From positions 1 through 64,000 of the forward strand of contig JBBSAJ010000012.1 of the NCBI GenBank assembly GCA_038252405.1: a stretch of 64,000 nucleotides of DNA, written 5' to 3'. The position numbers were made by a program, and so were the translations under genes. The DNA is from DATCDE01 sp038252405. GTDB taxonomy: Bacteria; Actinomycetota; Actinomycetes; Prado026. The notes under the pieces are model-generated. The model ran no database searches. It was not told the DNA's origin and saw only the letters and a list, made by a program, of their open reading frames with translations. Position 1 is the first letter of the stretch; each line of letters opens with the position of its first letter. Shown here piece after piece: positions 1 to 7,397 of this stretch.

Positions 1-1
1 A

Positions 2-118
2 CGGGCCGTCCGCGCCAACAACGACTTCGACGAGTACTGGAAGTTCCACCTCAACAACGAACGCCACCGAGTCCACGAAACCCGCTACGCGGACGCCATC
101 ATGCCGATCGCCGCATGA
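2..118 (+). CDS. C-terminal end of a possible transposase (partial)
   Basis: An open frame enters from the left edge and stops with TGA at 116-118; only 38 residues are visible. The fragment contains DFDEYWKFHLNNERHRVHE, an aromatic and His-rich helix followed by a short tail. I recall similar tails at the C-terminus of actinobacterial insertion-sequence transposases (ISKra4-like) and of related uncharacterised proteins, but no catalytic residue lies inside the window. The next 269 bases hold no convincing gene, which fits the end of a mobile element followed by spacer, although I could not identify a terminal inverted repeat. Reality of the coding frame is fairly sure; the family is a guess. 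Confidence 0.4.
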   Translation, partial: RAVRANNDFDEYWKFHLNNERHRVHETRYADAIMPIAA

Positions 119-387
119 GTCCCTCTACGGGAGCCGCACCCCATTGATATTCCCTCCCAGGGCGCCTCGTCGACCGCCGCATGGTCGAGGGGTCCCGAAC
201 CCCATCTCCCGCCAGATGATCAAGGTCAATGACCACCCTAGGACACGGTGCGCAGCGTCGCACCTTGATCGGTCCATGCGCAGGTCCGCATCCGTCTCAC
301 CGCGCCCAGGGACCGGACCGCTACCGTGAAGGCTCCCGGCCGCGAACGAGGCCGGCGACGCCGGGCCGCTGCGCGGGGGGTGACGCC

Positions 388-1260
388 GTGACGACCGTGC
401 TGATCACCGGTGGTGGACGCGGGCTGGGCCGGGTCACGGCCGGGAAGCTCGCCGCGGCGGGCTGCCGGGTGATCCTGGTCGCTCGGACCGCCCCGGCCGC
501 GGACCGAGCCGTGCAAGAGGTCCGGCGCGCCCACCCGGCCGCCTCGGTGGAGCCCGCATCGGCCGACCTGTCCTCACTGGACGCCGTCCGCGGGCTCGCC
601 GCGACGATCCGGTCCCGCGACGAGCCGCTCGACGTGCTGTTCCACGTCGCGGGGGTGATGCAGACCAGCCCGAGCCGCCGACTCAGCGCGGACGGCTTCG
701 AGGAGACGCTGGCGGTCAACGCCCTCGCCCCGTTCCTGCTGACCGGGCTGCTGCTGCCCGCCCTGTCGCGGTCCGCCGCCGCACGGGTGGTCACCGTCAG
801 CTCCCGCCTGCACCTGCCGGGTTCGCGCGGCGCGCCGGTCGACTTCGACTTCGCCGACCCCCAGCTCGAGCACGGCTACCACCCCGACCGCGCCTACAAG
901 AACTCGAAGCTGGCGCTGCTGTGGTTCACCTACGAGCTGCAGCGCCGGCTCCCACCCCGGCCCGTCACCGCCAACGCGGTCTGCCCCGGCTTCGTGCCCA
1001 CCACCGCGGCGGCCAGCACGCACGGGGCGCTGCGCCTGGTGATGACCCACGTGCTGCGGCACCTGCCGTTCGCCACCTCAGTGGATGCGGCCACCGACTC
1101 GCTGGTGTTCATGGCTCTCGACCCGGCCCTCGACGGGGTCGGCGGGAAGTTCTTCGGTGAGCGCCGGGAGATCGCGTCCAGCGCCGAGTCGCACGACCTG
1201 GACCGGGCCCGACGCTTCTGGGAGCTCGCCGCCGACCTGACCGGCTGGCACGCGCTGTGA
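388..1260 (+). CDS. Short-chain dehydrogenase/reductase (SDR)
   Basis: A 290-residue NAD(P)-dependent oxidoreductase of the SDR superfamily. The GTG at 388 is chosen because the Rossmann motif TGGGRGLG then starts at residue 7, as is usual; the open frame extends upstream to 229 but that part has no family character. Other SDR landmarks are the HVAG motif replacing NNAG near residue 90 and YKNSK, the catalytic Tyr-x3-Lys, near residue 171. The overall pattern resembles retinol-dehydrogenase/WW-oxidoreductase-like SDRs that reduce lipophilic carbonyls, but the substrate cannot be read from the sequence. It stands alone, converges on a small membrane-protein gene, and is followed by a palindrome (family A). 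Confidence 0.85.
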   Translation: MTTVLITGGGRGLGRVTAGKLAAAGCRVILVARTAPAADRAVQEVRRAHPAASVEPASADLSSLDAVRGLAATIRSRDEPLDVLFHVAGVMQTSPSRRLSADGFEETLAVNALAPFLLTGLLLPALSRSAAARVVTVSSRLHLPGSRGAPVDFDFADPQLEHGYHPDRAYKNSKLALLWFTYELQRRLPPRPVTANAVCPGFVPTTAAASTHGALRLVMTHVLRHLPFATSVDAATDSLVFMALDPALDGVGGKFFGERREIASSAESHDLDRARRFWELAADLTGWHAL

Positions 1261-1272
1261 CCCTGCTTCCCC

Positions 1273-1341
1273 CCATGATCGCGGTTAGCGGGAGGGAAGC
1301 GCCGTCCGAGGGCAGATTCCTCCCTCAAACGGCGATCATGG
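1273..1341. repeat. Intergenic palindrome, family A (single copy)
   Basis: A 69-base imperfect inverted repeat between two convergent genes. The outer arms are CCATGATCGCGGTTAGCG at the left and the near reverse complement ending GCGATCATGG at the right; inner arms GGAGGGA and TCCCTC continue the pairing. The right arm contains the TGA stop codon and last residue of the minus-strand gene that ends at 1336. It could act as a two-way terminator. It lacks a terminal T run, so intrinsic termination of the classical kind is not obvious. Confidence 0.75.
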
Positions 1342-1758
1342 TGCGACGGCGCGGGTGTGCCGCAGCCACCACAGGCCGACCAGCGGCAGCACCAGGGGCA
1401 CGAACCCGTAGCCGCTGCCGAAGCCGGTCCACACCGTGGCGTCGGGGAACGCGTCGGGGAACAGCTCACTGGCCGCCCCCACGACGAGCACCCCGACCAG
1501 CTCGATGCTGATCGCCACGGTGGCCACCCGCCGGGACGTCCGGTCCCCGCGGGCCAGCGAGACGGTGGCGACGATGTAGACGACCGCGGAGAACGCGGAC
1601 AGCAGGTAGGCCAGCGGCGCCTCGGAGAAGCTGGTGGCCAGCTGGACCGCCGAACGGGCGGTCGCGGCCAGCGCGAACAGGCCGTAGACCGCCACCAGCA
1701 CCCGGCCGAAGCCCTGGCCGGTGGGGGCGGGGCCCGACCGAGCGCCCGGGTCAGCCAT
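1336..1758 (-). CDS. Small multipass membrane protein
   Basis: A 140-residue protein with four predicted hydrophobic spans (about residues 18-36, 47-65, 76-98 and 112-132) and a Pro/Gly-rich cytoplasmic N-terminus. I do not recognise a named family; it looks like the short integral membrane proteins that are common and uncharacterised in actinobacteria. Its ATG overlaps the end of the preceding gene by eight bases (ATGGCTGA), so the two are translationally coupled and probably work together. The stop codon lies inside the family A palindrome. Confidence 0.7.
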   Translation of the reverse strand: MADPGARSGPAPTGQGFGRVLVAVYGLFALAATARSAVQLATSFSEAPLAYLLSAFSAVVYIVATVSLARGDRTSRRVATVAISIELVGVLVVGAASELFPDAFPDATVWTGFGSGYGFVPLVLPLVGLWWLRHTRAVAP

Positions 1759-2116
1759 GCGGACCGGCCCACACCTGCTGCACCCGGATCACCATGACCG
1801 GGGTGATCAGGAAGGCGAACGCGATCACCAGCGGGCCGGTCCGGGACCTCTCCCCCCACGCCCACAGGTAGGCCAGCAGCGGGATCGCCAGGGCGCCCAG
1901 CAGGTACACGACGAACTCGGCGCGGGCGAACGAGCGGTCGCTGCCCACCATCTGCACGATCCCCCCGATCAGGAACACGACCAGCATCGCCTCGAGCAGC
2001 GCGGCTCCCGTGAGCAGCGCCACCCCGGGGCGGCGGTTCAGCGCGGCCAGCACCAGCGCCCACACCGCCAGTGCCAGCGCCACCACCATGATCGCTATCG
2101 CGTAGGGACCGGTCAC
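1751..2116 (-). CDS. Small multipass membrane protein, coupled to the next gene
   Basis: A protein of about 121 residues from the GTG at 2116, chosen because a hydrophobic span (ITGPYAIAIMV-like, then AVWALVLAALN) follows at once; a longer frame to 2173 adds only a basic Pro-rich stretch. Four hydrophobic spans are visible, with charged turns SDRSFARAE and GERSRTG. The last eight bases overlap the start of the downstream membrane-protein gene. The pair is divergent from the ABC operon that begins at 2218, and the 101-base gap between them must hold promoters for both. Function unknown. Confidence 0.65.
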   Translation of the reverse strand: MTGPYAIAIMVVALALAVWALVLAALNRRPGVALLTGAALLEAMLVVFLIGGIVQMVGSDRSFARAEFVVYLLGALAIPLLAYLWAWGERSRTGPLVIAFAFLITPVMVIRVQQVWAGPHG

Positions 2117-2217
2117 GGCGCCGATCCTGTCATCCCCGGCCGGACGCCGACGCGCTGGGCGCGGGCGCAGCACAAAGTCCCTTCCCAGCCCGTCGTGGGG
2201 CCTGCTGTGCTGGCTCA

Positions 2218-2904
2218 GTGACGCGGCTGGCTCTGGAGGTCCGGGAGCTGGTCCGGGTGTACGGGTCGGGTGAGACCTCGGTCCAGGCGCTGCGCGGGGT
2301 GTCGTTCACCGTCGCCGCCGGCGAGATGGTCTGCATCATGGGCAAGAGCGGGTCGGGCAAGTCGACGCTGCTGCGCCAGCTGGGGCTGATCGACGTCCCC
2401 ACCGCCGGCCGGATCGTCATCGACGGGTCCGACGTCACCGGCCTTCGCGAGGCCAGACGCAGCGCGCTGCGGCTGCACAAGCTCGGCTACGTCTTCCAGG
2501 AGTACGCACTGCTCGGCGAGCTGACCGCCGAGGAGAACGTCTATCTGCCGGCGTTGATGCGCGGCTACTCGCGGGCCGAGAGCAGAGCCCGCGCGCGGCG
2601 CCTGCTCGCCATGTTCGACCTCGCCGACCGCGGCGCGCACCGACCGGCGGAACTGTCCGGCGGGCAGCAGCAGCGGGTGGCCATCGCCCGCGCGCTGGTG
2701 AACGACCCGGCCATCGTCTTCGCCGACGAGCCGACCGAGAACCTCGACACCGAGTCCACCACCGTCGTGATGGAGGCCCTGGCCCGCACCAACCTCGAGC
2801 TGGGCGTGACCATCCTGTTCGTCTCGCACGACCCCGACCACCGCCGCTACGCGAAGGACTGCCTGTACCTGCGCGACGGCGAGCTCGTCGGGGCGTACCT
2901 GTGA
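2218..2904 (+). CDS. ABC transporter ATP-binding protein (MacB/LolD type)
   Basis: A 228-residue nucleotide-binding subunit that powers an FtsX-type permease on the inner face of the membrane. Visible motifs are Walker A GKSGSGKST (about residues 42-50), the Q-loop VFQEYALL, the signature LSGGQQQRVAIARAL (near 145), Walker B IVFADEPTENLD (near 163) and the switch HDPD. DEPTENLD carries Glu where most relatives have DEPTGNLD. Members of this subfamily drive lipoprotein release or peptide/antibiotic efflux by mechanotransmission rather than ordinary import. The GTG start at 2218 is followed directly by the conserved N-terminus. It overlaps its permease gene by one base (TGATG). Confidence 0.9.
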   Translation: MTRLALEVRELVRVYGSGETSVQALRGVSFTVAAGEMVCIMGKSGSGKSTLLRQLGLIDVPTAGRIVIDGSDVTGLREARRSALRLHKLGYVFQEYALLGELTAEENVYLPALMRGYSRAESRARARRLLAMFDLADRGAHRPAELSGGQQQRVAIARALVNDPAIVFADEPTENLDTESTTVVMEALARTNLELGVTILFVSHDPDHRRYAKDCLYLRDGELVGAYL

Positions 2905-4118
2905 TGTCCGCGATCGGCACGCTGCGCGTGGCCGGGTTCGTCGGCCGACGGACGATCACCCGCGGGAACCGCGGCGTCATCGTGCTGACCACGACGCTGA
3001 TGGCGGCCGTCTTCGCCGAGCTGCTGTTCATCCCCTCGCTCATCCTCGGGGCCACCGAGCACATCGAGCAGCAGCTGCGCGACAACGTCACCGCCGACAT
3101 CACCATCACCCCCGGCGGCTCGCAGACGACCATCCCGGACGCCGCCGGCCTGCTGGCCCAGGCCCGCGCGACCCCCAGCGTCGCGGCGGCCACCGGCACC
3201 GTGCTCGCCGGGTCGCAGGTCAGCGCCGGGAACCGCAGCGGCTCCTGGTCGGTGCTCGCCGTCGACCCGGCGTCCTACGTCCAGACCTTCGCCACCGCCC
3301 GCGAGATGATCGAAGGCACCTTCCTGGCGCCGGGCGACACCGACCAGATCGTCCTCGGCGTCGGCGTCGCGGGTGCGGGGCGCACCGACAAGGCCACCTA
3401 CACCACGTCGCTGCAGTCGGTGCACGCCGGCGACCAGGTCACCGTGACGCTGCTCGGCGGCGAGTCCCACCCGTTCACGGTCAAAGGTGTCTACGACGCG
3501 CAGCTGGTCGACCCCAACCAGCGCGCGTTCATCACGGCCACCGCCGCCGAGACGCTGCTGCCCCAGCTGACCGGCCAGGCCAGCGCCGTGTTCGTCACGT
3601 CCGAGCAACCCGGCGAGGAGGACGCGGTCGTCGCTGAGCTGCAGAAGTCCAGACCCGACCTCGTGTACAAGCCGTGGCAGACGCTGCAGTCCACCGTCAA
3701 GGACCTGACCGGCTCGTTCGACACCATCCGGTCGATCCTCAACGCGGTGACCCTGCTGGTGGCCGCGATCGCGGTCTTCATCATCACCTACATCGACCTG
3801 GTGAACCGGCGCCGGACCATCGGCATCGAGCGCGCCATCGGGATCAGCGGGCTCGCCATCGCGTTGAGCTACGTGCTGAAGGCGATCGTGTTCGCCGTCG
3901 TCGGTGTCGTGCTCGGCGCCGTCCTGTTCCGGTTCGCGGCGGTCCCGTTCGTGGACCGGCACCCGTTCCAGTTCCCCATCGGGCCGGTCACGCTGAGCGT
4001 CACCGGCGCGGAGATGCGCCGCGGCGCCGCCGTCCTCATCGGCGTGGCCGCCCTCGGGGCGCTGGCTCCCGCCTGGCGCTCGGTGCGGCTGCACATCGTC
4101 GACGCCATCTGGGGCTGA
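2904..4118 (+). CDS. ABC transporter permease (FtsX/MacB family)
   Basis: A 404-residue permease with the MacB topology: one hydrophobic span near the N-terminus (about 24-49), a large extracytoplasmic domain (about 50-270) and three C-terminal spans (about 275-300, 320-346 and 374-392). The coupling region NRRRTIGIERAIG after the second span is the usual FtsX contact with the ATPase. The ATG at 2904 is preferred over the in-frame GTG at 2901 because it overlaps the upstream TGA by one base. Together with the preceding ATPase it forms a two-gene transporter whose substrate cannot be deduced. Confidence 0.88.
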   Translation: MSAIGTLRVAGFVGRRTITRGNRGVIVLTTTLMAAVFAELLFIPSLILGATEHIEQQLRDNVTADITITPGGSQTTIPDAAGLLAQARATPSVAAATGTVLAGSQVSAGNRSGSWSVLAVDPASYVQTFATAREMIEGTFLAPGDTDQIVLGVGVAGAGRTDKATYTTSLQSVHAGDQVTVTLLGGESHPFTVKGVYDAQLVDPNQRAFITATAAETLLPQLTGQASAVFVTSEQPGEEDAVVAELQKSRPDLVYKPWQTLQSTVKDLTGSFDTIRSILNAVTLLVAAIAVFIITYIDLVNRRRTIGIERAIGISGLAIALSYVLKAIVFAVVGVVLGAVLFRFAAVPFVDRHPFQFPIGPVTLSVTGAEMRRGAAVLIGVAALGALAPAWRSVRLHIVDAIWG

Positions 4119-4141
4119 GCGCCTCTCTACCCGCGCCCAGC

Positions 4142-4204
4142 GGAGTCCCAGTGAGCGTTATGGCCCTGCGGGCTCGGATACCGCTCGCTGGCGCTCCACT
4201 CGCG
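4142..4204. repeat. Intergenic palindrome, family B copy 1
   Basis: An imperfect inverted repeat downstream of the permease gene. The left arm runs GGAGTCCCAGTGAGCGTTAT, and the right arm (4171-4197) is its imperfect reverse complement, followed by the family-typical tail CACTCGCG. Two further copies lie at 17924-17993 and 54212-54280. The core GAGCGTTATG facing CATAACGCTC is shared. It lies between a plus-strand gene end and a plus-strand gene start, so a role as terminator or as an RNA processing hairpin is possible. Confidence 0.75.
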
Positions 4205-4258
4205 TGCCACGGCGGCGCCCCTTGCGCAATCCGGACGGCAACCGCGAGCATCGGCGGC

Positions 4259-4642
4259 GTGCGCGCAACCGGCATCGACCACATCGTGGTGATCTGCACG
4301 GACGTGGAAGCCACGCTGGGCTGGTGGCAGCACGAGCTGGGGCTCGAGCCGCTGCGCCTGGACGCGTGGCGTGCGGGCGCGGCCCCGTTCCCCTCGCTGC
4401 GGGTCAGCGAGACCTCGATCGTCGACTTCGTCGCGGGGGCGCGCAGCGGGGTGAACGTCGCGCACGTGGCGCTCGCTGTGGACGTCGGCGCCAGCGAGCT
4501 GGCCGCCCTGGCCGACGAGCGGACGTGGGATGTGGTGACCCCGCTCGACCGTCACCTGTACGGTGCCGGCGGCATCGGTGCCGGGGTCTACATCCGGGAC
4601 CCCGAGGGCAACGTCATCGAGCTGCGCACCTACCTACCCTGA
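4259..4642 (+). CDS. VOC superfamily (glyoxalase/dioxygenase fold) protein
   Basis: A 127-residue single-module vicinal-oxygen-chelate protein. The GTG at 4259 puts IDHIVVICTDVEATLGWW at the N-terminus, the typical first beta strand and helix, and the protein ends DPEGNVIELRTYLP, the typical last strand. Metal-ligand candidates are His in IDHIV, His in NVAHVAL and Glu in VIEL. This architecture occurs in glyoxalases, fosfomycin-resistance enzymes and extradiol dioxygenases; the actual reaction is not determined. It is an isolated gene between a family B palindrome and a convergent oxidase-assembly gene. Confidence 0.82.
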   Translation: MRATGIDHIVVICTDVEATLGWWQHELGLEPLRLDAWRAGAAPFPSLRVSETSIVDFVAGARSGVNVAHVALAVDVGASELAALADERTWDVVTPLDRHLYGAGGIGAGVYIRDPEGNVIELRTYLP

Positions 4643-4721
4643 GCCTCAGCGGGGCCGGTCAAGGCTGCGAACCGTCGCGGCAGTCCCCGCGAACACGCCG
4701 TCCAGCGGCCGGTTCGGACCG

Positions 4722-5726
4722 CTAACGGTGATCACGGCGCTCCCGTGCGTCCAGGGCGGCCAGGTGCCGGTTGTAGGCCTCGAGCGCGGCGTCGTCCTCG
4801 TCGACGTCCGGCGTGTGGGGGCCGGCGCTCGCCCCCTCGCCCAGCAGCGCGCCGACCCGGGCCTGCTCCAGCCAGCGGGGGTTGTCCATCGCGCGCCGTC
4901 CGCGCATGACCTGCGCGACCAGCACGAGCATGACGACGGCCATGAGCGCGTCGCCGCCCACCCACATGGTCGCGCCGCCCAGGTGCAGATCGTCGAGCAG
5001 GCTGGGCCCCCAGGTCCGAGGCTCGGCTGCGTACTCGGGGAACATCACGTAGTTCGTCTCCATGAGGACGACGCCGGTGAACGCGTCGACCGCCATGGCG
5101 TAGCCGAGCAGGGCGAACTGGGCGGGGAAGGTCAGCCGCCAGCGGATCGGCTCCCCGCCGATGACGGGGAGGAAGAACAGGTAGCCGGCCACCAGGTAGA
5201 GCAGGTGCTCGCCCTGGTGCACCAGCGGGTGGGTCAGGGTCAGGCTCATGAACGAGCTGAGGTGGGTACCCACCACGACCGCCGTGTACAGGCCCGCACC
5301 GACCAGCGGGAACGTCAGGGCGGTGGTCACCGGGGACCGCAGCACCTGCTTGGTCCAGGTGTGCAGCGGGTTGCGCGAGGCGTGCAGGAGCAGCAGCACC
5401 GGTCGGCCAGCGACCAGCAGCGGCGGCGCGACCGAGATGAGCAGCAGGTGCTGGACCATGTGGTCGGAGAACAAGATGTCGTCGTAGGCGCCGATCGCGG
5501 AGTCCACCGACACCGCGACCACGGCCAGGCCCGCGGCGAAGGCGAGCGCCCGCACCCACGGCCAGCGGTTGGTGGGGTGACGCCGGGCCACCCGGACCAT
5601 CCCCCAGGCGTAGACCACGAGGGTGACCACCAGCGCGAGGTCCAGCGCAGGGGTGAGCTGCCACTGCGTCAGGGCGTGGCTGGCGGTCAGGGGCGGCACG
5701 TCCACGAAAGCATCATCACTCGGCAC
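4722..5726 (-). CDS. CtaG-like cytochrome c oxidase assembly protein
   Basis: A multipass membrane protein of about 334 residues with seven or eight hydrophobic spans. The segment SDHMVQHLLLISVAPPLLVAG and the later HPLVHQGEHLLYLVAGYLFF and DDLHLGGATMWVGGD are typical of the caa3-type CtaG family (DUF1404-related), with conserved His residues in membrane spans. The family helps insert copper or assemble terminal oxidase. A GTG at 5726 (VPSDDAF) or a GTG a few codons later is the likely start; the open frame extends to 5756 without family character. The C-terminus is a long acidic tail. No oxidase subunit genes are adjacent. Confidence 0.82.
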   Translation of the reverse strand: MPSDDAFVDVPPLTASHALTQWQLTPALDLALVVTLVVYAWGMVRVARRHPTNRWPWVRALAFAAGLAVVAVSVDSAIGAYDDILFSDHMVQHLLLISVAPPLLVAGRPVLLLLHASRNPLHTWTKQVLRSPVTTALTFPLVGAGLYTAVVVGTHLSSFMSLTLTHPLVHQGEHLLYLVAGYLFFLPVIGGEPIRWRLTFPAQFALLGYAMAVDAFTGVVLMETNYVMFPEYAAEPRTWGPSLLDDLHLGGATMWVGGDALMAVVMLVLVAQVMRGRRAMDNPRWLEQARVGALLGEGASAGPHTPDVDEDDAALEAYNRHLAALDARERRDHR

Positions 5727-5775
5727 TCCAAGACCTGAATAGCGGGTCCGACGCACGCCGGTGGAGCCGGCTGGG

Positions 5776-6039
5776 TCACAGCGACGCGGACTGGCCGATG
5801 AACCGGACGACGGCAGTGCCCGGCGGGTCTTCCTCCCACAGCACCAGCCACTCCTCCCCTGCCACCACAGGCGTGACGGCCCGGAGGCCGTTGCTGAACT
5901 GGCGACGCTTGGCCCGAGGGTCCACCGGCTCGGCCTCGATCCAGTCGAGGCACTCCTCGAGGGGCTGCGCCACGCGCGGGTTCTCGCGGTGAAGCGACTC
6001 GAGGACCGCGTCAGGGATCGGGTCCAGCTCCAGCCTCAC
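5776..6039 (-). CDS. Putative toxin of a type II toxin-antitoxin module
   Basis: An 87-residue protein with a helical N-terminal half and a strand-rich C-terminal half (RRQFSNGLRAVTPVV then EEWLVLWEEDPPGTAVVRFIG), the layout of RelE/ParE-like toxins and related small proteins. Its ATG overlaps the stop of the upstream 77-residue gene by four bases (ATGA), the usual antitoxin-first arrangement. If it follows the family, it would be a ribosome-dependent RNase or gyrase poison, but no diagnostic catalytic set can be confirmed from the sequence alone. Confidence 0.65.
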   Translation of the reverse strand: MRLELDPIPDAVLESLHRENPRVAQPLEECLDWIEAEPVDPRAKRRQFSNGLRAVTPVVAGEEWLVLWEEDPPGTAVVRFIGQSASL

Positions 6040-6269
6040 GTGCTACGGCTCTGACGAGTGACGCGCTCCTCCGGGTGCTTCCGTGCGTAATCGATCTGAG
6101 CCTGAACCGCAGCGTTCGCCAGGTAGCGTCGCTCCAGCTCCGACATCACGACCGCCGGTTCGAGCACCAAGGTGCCGTCCTCCTCCTCGTGAAGGAGGAA
6201 GGACTGGTCGGGTCGCCCCACCGACACGCGTCCACGCGGATCCGTCGTCACGTACCTGGCACTCGTCAT
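6036..6269 (-). CDS. Putative antitoxin partner
   Basis: A 77-residue protein with an N-terminal strand-rich part (VTTDPRGRVSVGRPDQSFLLHEEEDGTLVLEPAVV) resembling AbrB/MazE-like DNA-binding swapped hairpins, and a helical C-terminus (MSELERRYLANAAVQAQIDYARKH) that could wrap a toxin. The first gene of a two-gene minus-strand operon, with a four-base overlap to the downstream gene. Autoregulation from the roughly 200-base gap before the DUF4193 gene would be expected for such a module but no clear operator was seen. Confidence 0.65.
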   Translation of the reverse strand: MTSARYVTTDPRGRVSVGRPDQSFLLHEEEDGTLVLEPAVVMSELERRYLANAAVQAQIDYARKHPEERVTRQSRST

Positions 6270-6467
6270 CGGTCACTCCCCTGCGCGCCGCTCAGACTCA
6301 CCACGATAGGGGCGAAGCCCTAGAGGGGCAAGTGGGAATTTCCCTGTCGAGGTGTCGTCCCGACGAGCACGCTCCGCCCCGAACCCATAAGGGGAATGTC
6401 GGCGAGGGCCGCTATCGTTGCGCCTTCGCGCAGATCGCGCTTGATCAAGACCTCCCGGGGGCACTCA

Positions 6468-6761
6468 GTGGCGACCGACTACGACCAGCCGCGCGACAAG
6501 GAGGCGACCGAGGCCGAGGAGGCCGAGTCGCTCGAGGCGCTGCGCAGCCAGGCCGCCAGCAAGACCATCGTGATGGACGTCGACGACTCCAACCTGCTCG
6601 AGGACCTCGAGCTGCCGGGCGCCGACCTGTCCGGGGAGTCCCTGGTCGTGGCCGTCGTGCCGGCGCAGAGGGACGAGTTCCGCTGCGAGCGGTGCTTCCT
6701 GGTCGTGCACAAGTCGCAGCGGGCCAAGCCCGCCGTCGACGTCTGCCGCGACTGCGCGTAG
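6468..6761 (+). CDS. DUF4193 family protein (actinobacterial)
   Basis: A 97-residue protein typical of actinobacteria. The acidic N-terminal half (DYDQPRDKEATEAEEAESLEAL) is followed by LPGADLSGESLVV and a C-terminal zinc-ribbon-like region with two CxxC pairs (CERC and CRDC). The GTG at 6468 is chosen because the conserved MATDYD-like N-terminus starts there and a GGGG ribosome-binding stretch precedes it; the longer frame from 6396 reads through presumed promoter DNA. Related genes are essential-looking and widely conserved but without an assigned role. Confidence 0.88.
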   Translation: MATDYDQPRDKEATEAEEAESLEALRSQAASKTIVMDVDDSNLLEDLELPGADLSGESLVVAVVPAQRDEFRCERCFLVVHKSQRAKPAVDVCRDCA

Positions 6762-6804
6762 CCCGGGGGTTCTAGCCTCACCCCGGTTCGCCCCCCCGAC
6801 GAGA

Positions 6805-6849
6805 CCGCAGCCGCCCGAACCACGGGGGGGTGCGGCTGAGCGGCTGCGG
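6805..6849 (+). terminator. Hairpin downstream of the DUF4193 gene
   Basis: A perfect 10-base inverted repeat, CCGCAGCCGC at 6805-6814 and GCGGCTGCGG at 6840-6849, with a 25-base loop, 44 bases after the stop codon. There is no U tract, so it is a candidate terminator of the actinobacterial kind or a leader structure for the following metal-transport genes. Confidence 0.5.
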
Positions 6850-7000
6850 TACCAGCGAGAATACGTCACTCTTCGTGGTCAGACAAAGCCGTTGAGTAGT
6901 CGCGCGCGAGTCGCCGCCGTCCCTGATCGACCCGCGTCGTCCTGCGACGATCATGCGAGGGAGGATGTCCCGTCGCAGACCGCCGGAGGGAGGGCGCCGC

Positions 7001-7397
7001 ATGCCCGAACCGACCGTGGGTCGTCGTCGCCGTCCGGGCCTGCCCCGTCGCCGCGGGCTGCTGCTGCGCCGCGAGGTGGCCGCCTCGCTGGTGTCCGTCG
7101 CCGGGCTGGGGGGCGCCCCGGTCCGCGACCGCGACGGCCGCGACGTCGGCCGGCTGGTCGACGTGGTGGTGCGCTGGGACCGCGGCGCCTACCCGCAGGT
7201 GTCCGGCATCGTGGTCAAGGTCGGGTTCCGCCGCACGTTCGTGCACGCGGGCGACCTGGCGCAGGTGGCCCGCCGCGAGGTCCGGGTGGCCTCCACTCAC
7301 GTGGACCTGCGCGACTACGAGCGCCGCGAGGGCGAGTCGCTGCTGGTCAAGGACCTGCTCGACCACCAGCTGGTCGACGTGGACGGCGCCCGAGCGG
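7001..7397 (+). pseudogene. N-terminal PRC-barrel-like half of a broken MgtE_N/CBS protein
   Basis: The ATG at 7001 has an excellent GGAGGGAGG ribosome-binding site. The translation has the start of a PRC-barrel-like module: LVSVAGLGGAPVRDRDGRD, then VSGIVVKVGFRRTFVHAGDL, then SLLVKDLLDHQLVDVDGA. At that point the usual second half of this module is missing, and the frame runs out of register with the MgtE_N domain that follows in another frame; this frame itself continues as meaningless Arg/Pro/Ala-rich sequence to 7684. In related actinobacterial proteins one chain carries both halves. I infer an internal deletion that also shifted the frame, close to 7385-7395, though an assembly error is possible. 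Confidence 0.6.

Noticed and set aside
119..387. Possible IS end or small genes (61-aa frame at 144) after the transposase-like tail
   Set aside because: No terminal inverted repeat or target duplication could be paired, and the short frames look like chance.
2847..4094. A 415-residue minus-strand frame opposite the FtsX-like permease
   Set aside because: Composition is antisense-like (Gly/Asp/His/Arg repeats) and the plus strand has a complete ABC operon.
6850..7000. A Mg2+ riboswitch (M-box) before the MgtE_N/Nramp-like genes
   Set aside because: No conserved M-box core sequence was recognised; only a simple hairpin at 6805-6849 was seen.
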